This document shows, in pieces, positions 62,032 through 64,000 of a stretch of DNA of 64,000 nt. The stretch is from contig JBHJHE010000013.1 in the NCBI GenBank assembly GCA_050331095.1, positions 24,034-88,033 of the forward strand, in the 5' to 3' direction. Position numbers and translations under genes: made by a program. Each line of letters opens with the position of its first letter. Positions within the stretch are counted from its first letter, which is position 1. The notes below the pieces were generated by a model. That model searched no databases and was not told the origin of the DNA. It was given only the letters and a program-made list of their open reading frames with translations. Source of the stretch: MED-G105 sp050331095 (GTDB taxonomy: Bacteria > Pseudomonadota > Alphaproteobacteria > Caulobacterales > Parvularculaceae).

Positions 62032-62694
62032 ATGCTTCGTTCGCAACCATGTCGACTGGTCGCTCTCGTCGGCGCTGCTTTGAGCGTCTGCGCGTGTGCG
62101 ACGGAAATCAATCTCGCTAACGACGCCCCAATAGCCGCCAGCGCCGGTTCAAAGCATGACGCGTTGTTGTCGGCCGCAGCCGACGTCGAACCGGACGCCT
62201 GGCCCCGGCCTACGGAAACCGCGTTTGCAGACCGCGTCGCCGGCGTTTTCGGCCGTGCGACGTCTGAAGACGGACAGAGGATCTCCCGCGACGACGCCGT
62301 CGCTGCATACGTCGCCGCGCTCGCCGCTCGAGACGAGCCCTACGCCGCTCTGGTCGACGACGCAGCGGAACAACTGCGCGCGGCGGATCGATTGGCCCGC
62401 ATCGCCGAAGATCTGGCGACGACGGCGGATCTGACGATGGCCGACGTCGCCGTTCTTGAGCAGGCGATCCTCGATTTGCGGGCGAGCCGTCGGATTTATC
62501 TCGACGCCTGGCGACGGCTTGACGACGCTTGGGGGCTGCCCGCGGCGACGAGCATCGACCGCGCCCAGATCGACCGCGCGTTCGAAGACACGACCCGGCG
62601 GGTCGGCGCCGCCGCCGACCGCCTCGCCGATCGCGTGATGGACGGCGAGCGTCGCGCGGTCGCCGGTCCGACGCTGGCGCGCCTCAATGGTTGA
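62032..62694 (+). CDS. Helical lipoprotein of unknown function
   Basis: A 220-aa product with a lipoprotein signal (LVALVGAALSVCACATE; lipobox ending at Cys20 or Cys22). The mature part is Ala/Asp/Arg rich and predicted almost entirely helical, possibly a coiled-coil bundle (about residues 95-215). I recognise no family. It diverges from pip, with a 121-base gap, and is convergent with the cyclase-like gene. Confidence 0.65.
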   Translation: MLRSQPCRLVALVGAALSVCACATEINLANDAPIAASAGSKHDALLSAAADVEPDAWPRPTETAFADRVAGVFGRATSEDGQRISRDDAVAAYVAALAARDEPYAALVDDAAEQLRAADRLARIAEDLATTADLTMADVAVLEQAILDLRASRRIYLDAWRRLDDAWGLPAATSIDRAQIDRAFEDTTRRVGAAADRLADRVMDGERRAVAGPTLARLNG

Positions 62695-62717
62695 CGCGCG
62701 TTTGCACGCGAAAGCCG

Positions 62718-64000
62718 TCAGATCGTAACGGTTTCGTGGCGCCCGCCCGTCGGCGCATCGTCGTCGGTCGGGTCGTCCGGATCGTGGCCGTCAAGCGCGG
62801 CGTCGATGCGCGCGGCGTAGATATCGAACAAGGCGATGCCGGCCCCAGGATGTTGCCGGGCTTTGTTCAGATGCGCGCGCGCCTCGAGGTACGCCCCGTC
62901 GCGGTAAGCGGCGAGCATCGCGCGGTGCGCCTCGTCCAACTGCCGAAAGCTTTTGCTCGACTTGATGAACGGATTGCCGACGAGGGCGTGGACCCCGAAC
63001 GGCTTGTCGCCGCCGCGCGGCGCGACGCGGTCGAGCTCCAGAAAGGCGAAGTGGGGGTTCGCTTCGCGGTGGACCGCCTCGCTGCAGATAATGGCGGGCC
63101 CGTAATACTCCGCCTGCCGACGGAGGAACGCCGCGAGTTCGACGGCTCTTCCGATGGCGGAGTAACGGTTTCCGCGGCCGTGGCCCATGGGCCCCGCGAC
63201 GCACACGCCCGAGGCGACGCCGATGGCGAGGTGCGTTTGCGCGCCGCGCGTCTGCGTCGCGCCTTCCAGCTTCAGGTTGATCGCATCCATGCCTTCGACG
63301 AGGCGCAGCGCCGCCGAACAGGCCGCGCGCGCGTGGTCTGCGGCTTCAAGGGGCGCATTGAAATAGGCGAAGATCTTGCCGCCGTTCGCCTGATCCACCG
63401 CGCCGCCGCATTCAACGAGGGTTTTGCGGATTTGCTCGCTCGCCGCCGCGATGAGGTCCGTCGCGACGCCCGGCTCGCGCGCGAGGCGTTCGACGTCTTC
63501 GTCGAGCAGCCGCACCTCGCAGGCGAGCACGGTGATCTCCCGGCGCGCCGCGTCGAGGCTGCGCGCGGCGCCTTCTTCGCGCAGCTTCTTCATCGTCGGT
63601 TCGGGCAGTGCGCCGCGGAAGCTGCCGCGCACGGTGTCGTCGGTCAGCACCGCGCCGATCGACCGGCCGCCGGCCACCGTCAGCGCGCCGAGAAAGAGCG
63701 CGAGGCTCGCGGGGAACGGATCGATCAGGAGCCGGCTTGCGTTGAACGCCACTGCGGCGGCGGCGAAGACAAGCGCCGCAGCGAGGCTCGAAAGCGCGAA
63801 GGCGCGCCAGAAATCAAGCTTCTGCGACCACATGATCGCCGCGGCGCCGAGCGCCATGACGAGCACGGCTTCGAGATAGCCGGCCCATGCGGGGCGATAG
63901 CTCGTCGCGCCCGCGGCGATTTGCGCCGCCAGCAGCGCATGCGCCTCCGTCGGCGATAAATCGCCTCGCGCCGTGCGGACGACGCCGCCGACGTCGGCGG
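62718..64000 (-). CDS. Partial CHASE2-like/class III cyclase-like protein with degenerate active site
   Basis: The frame is open from 62718 to the right edge (427 codons visible), so the N-terminus is missing. The first visible residues (GDLSPTEAHALLAAQI, SYRPAWAGYLEAV) resemble the end of a CHASE2 sensor domain. Two or three membrane helices follow, and then a nucleotide cyclase homology domain. The fold blocks are present (ITVLACEV, GGAVDQANGGKIFAYF, GVASGVCVAGPMG, YSAIGRAVELAAFL), but both metal-binding aspartates, the purine-selecting lysine and the catalytic Asn/Arg pair are replaced. It is likely a sensor with a non-catalytic cyclase domain. Confidence 0.78.
   Translation of the reverse strand, partial: ADVGGVVRTARGDLSPTEAHALLAAQIAAGATSYRPAWAGYLEAVLVMALGAAAIMWSQKLDFWRAFALSSLAAALVFAAAAVAFNASRLLIDPFPASLALFLGALTVAGGRSIGAVLTDDTVRGSFRGALPEPTMKKLREEGAARSLDAARREITVLACEVRLLDEDVERLAREPGVATDLIAAASEQIRKTLVECGGAVDQANGGKIFAYFNAPLEAADHARAACSAALRLVEGMDAINLKLEGATQTRGAQTHLAIGVASGVCVAGPMGHGRGNRYSAIGRAVELAAFLRRQAEYYGPAIICSEAVHREANPHFAFLELDRVAPRGGDKPFGVHALVGNPFIKSSKSFRQLDEAHRAMLAAYRDGAYLEARAHLNKARQHPGAGIALFDIYAARIDAALDGHDPDDPTDDDAPTGGRHETVTI

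Noticed and set aside
1..64000. CRISPR arrays, insertion sequences, prophage or integrative elements
   Set aside because: No repeated spacer pattern, transposase, integrase or terminal repeats were recognised; gene content is chromosomal throughout.

Overview
The window is high-GC alphaproteobacterial DNA. The lineage is supported by a circularly permuted (two-piece) tmRNA gene next to an alpha-type sspB, and by the alphaproteobacterial order of a photosynthesis gene cluster (bacteriochlorophyll a pathway, PpsR/AerR regulators). The organism is probably an aerobic anoxygenic phototroph or purple bacterium. The sequence alone does not let me name order or genus.

Layout. Bases 1-16186 carry the photosynthesis cluster. 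A leftward operon bchF-bchN-bchB-bchH-bchL-bchM-(lhaA) runs off the left edge, with overlapping start/stop codons at most junctions. A rightward arm carries ppaA/aerR, ppsR/crtJ, bchG, bch2, bchP, tspO and a small membrane protein gene. PpsR-type operators sit on the bchF and bchG promoters. The most striking anomaly is bchN: codon 59 is an in-frame TAG, and the codon for one [4Fe-4S]-ligand cysteine is changed to serine, so the gene as written cannot make an intact subunit of dark-operative protochlorophyllide reductase.

Bases 16192-27113 hold a leftward dapF-hydrolase-MFS group, a glycosyltransferase with an outer-membrane barrel protein, an exported DUF1800/DUF1501 pair, a vsr endonuclease and a TPR protein. 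Bases 27216-41006 hold an RND efflux pair, glyQ and glyS separated by four small genes, mtgA, fumC, sspB, ssrA and an XRE regulator. Bases 41012-53052 are housekeeping and envelope genes: a DUF4153 membrane protein, thyA-folA, mrp, hflK-hflC-degP, serB, miaA and a TVP38 protein. Bases 53170-58770 form the rod-shape cluster mreB-mreC-mreD-mrdA-rodA. The right end has an orphan HPt protein, a sodium symporter, proline iminopeptidase, a lipoprotein and a CHASE2/cyclase-like protein, cut by the window edge, whose cyclase domain has lost its catalytic residues.

How it fits together: bchM/H/L/N/B/F act from Mg-chelation through ring reduction and vinyl hydration, and bchG/bchP attach and reduce the tail. 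PpsR would repress both arms in oxygen, AerR would antagonise it, and TspO is plausibly a further modulator. tmRNA tags stalled peptides with a sequence that the adjacent SspB would deliver to ClpXP. No CRISPR array, insertion sequence, prophage or tRNA gene was recognised.
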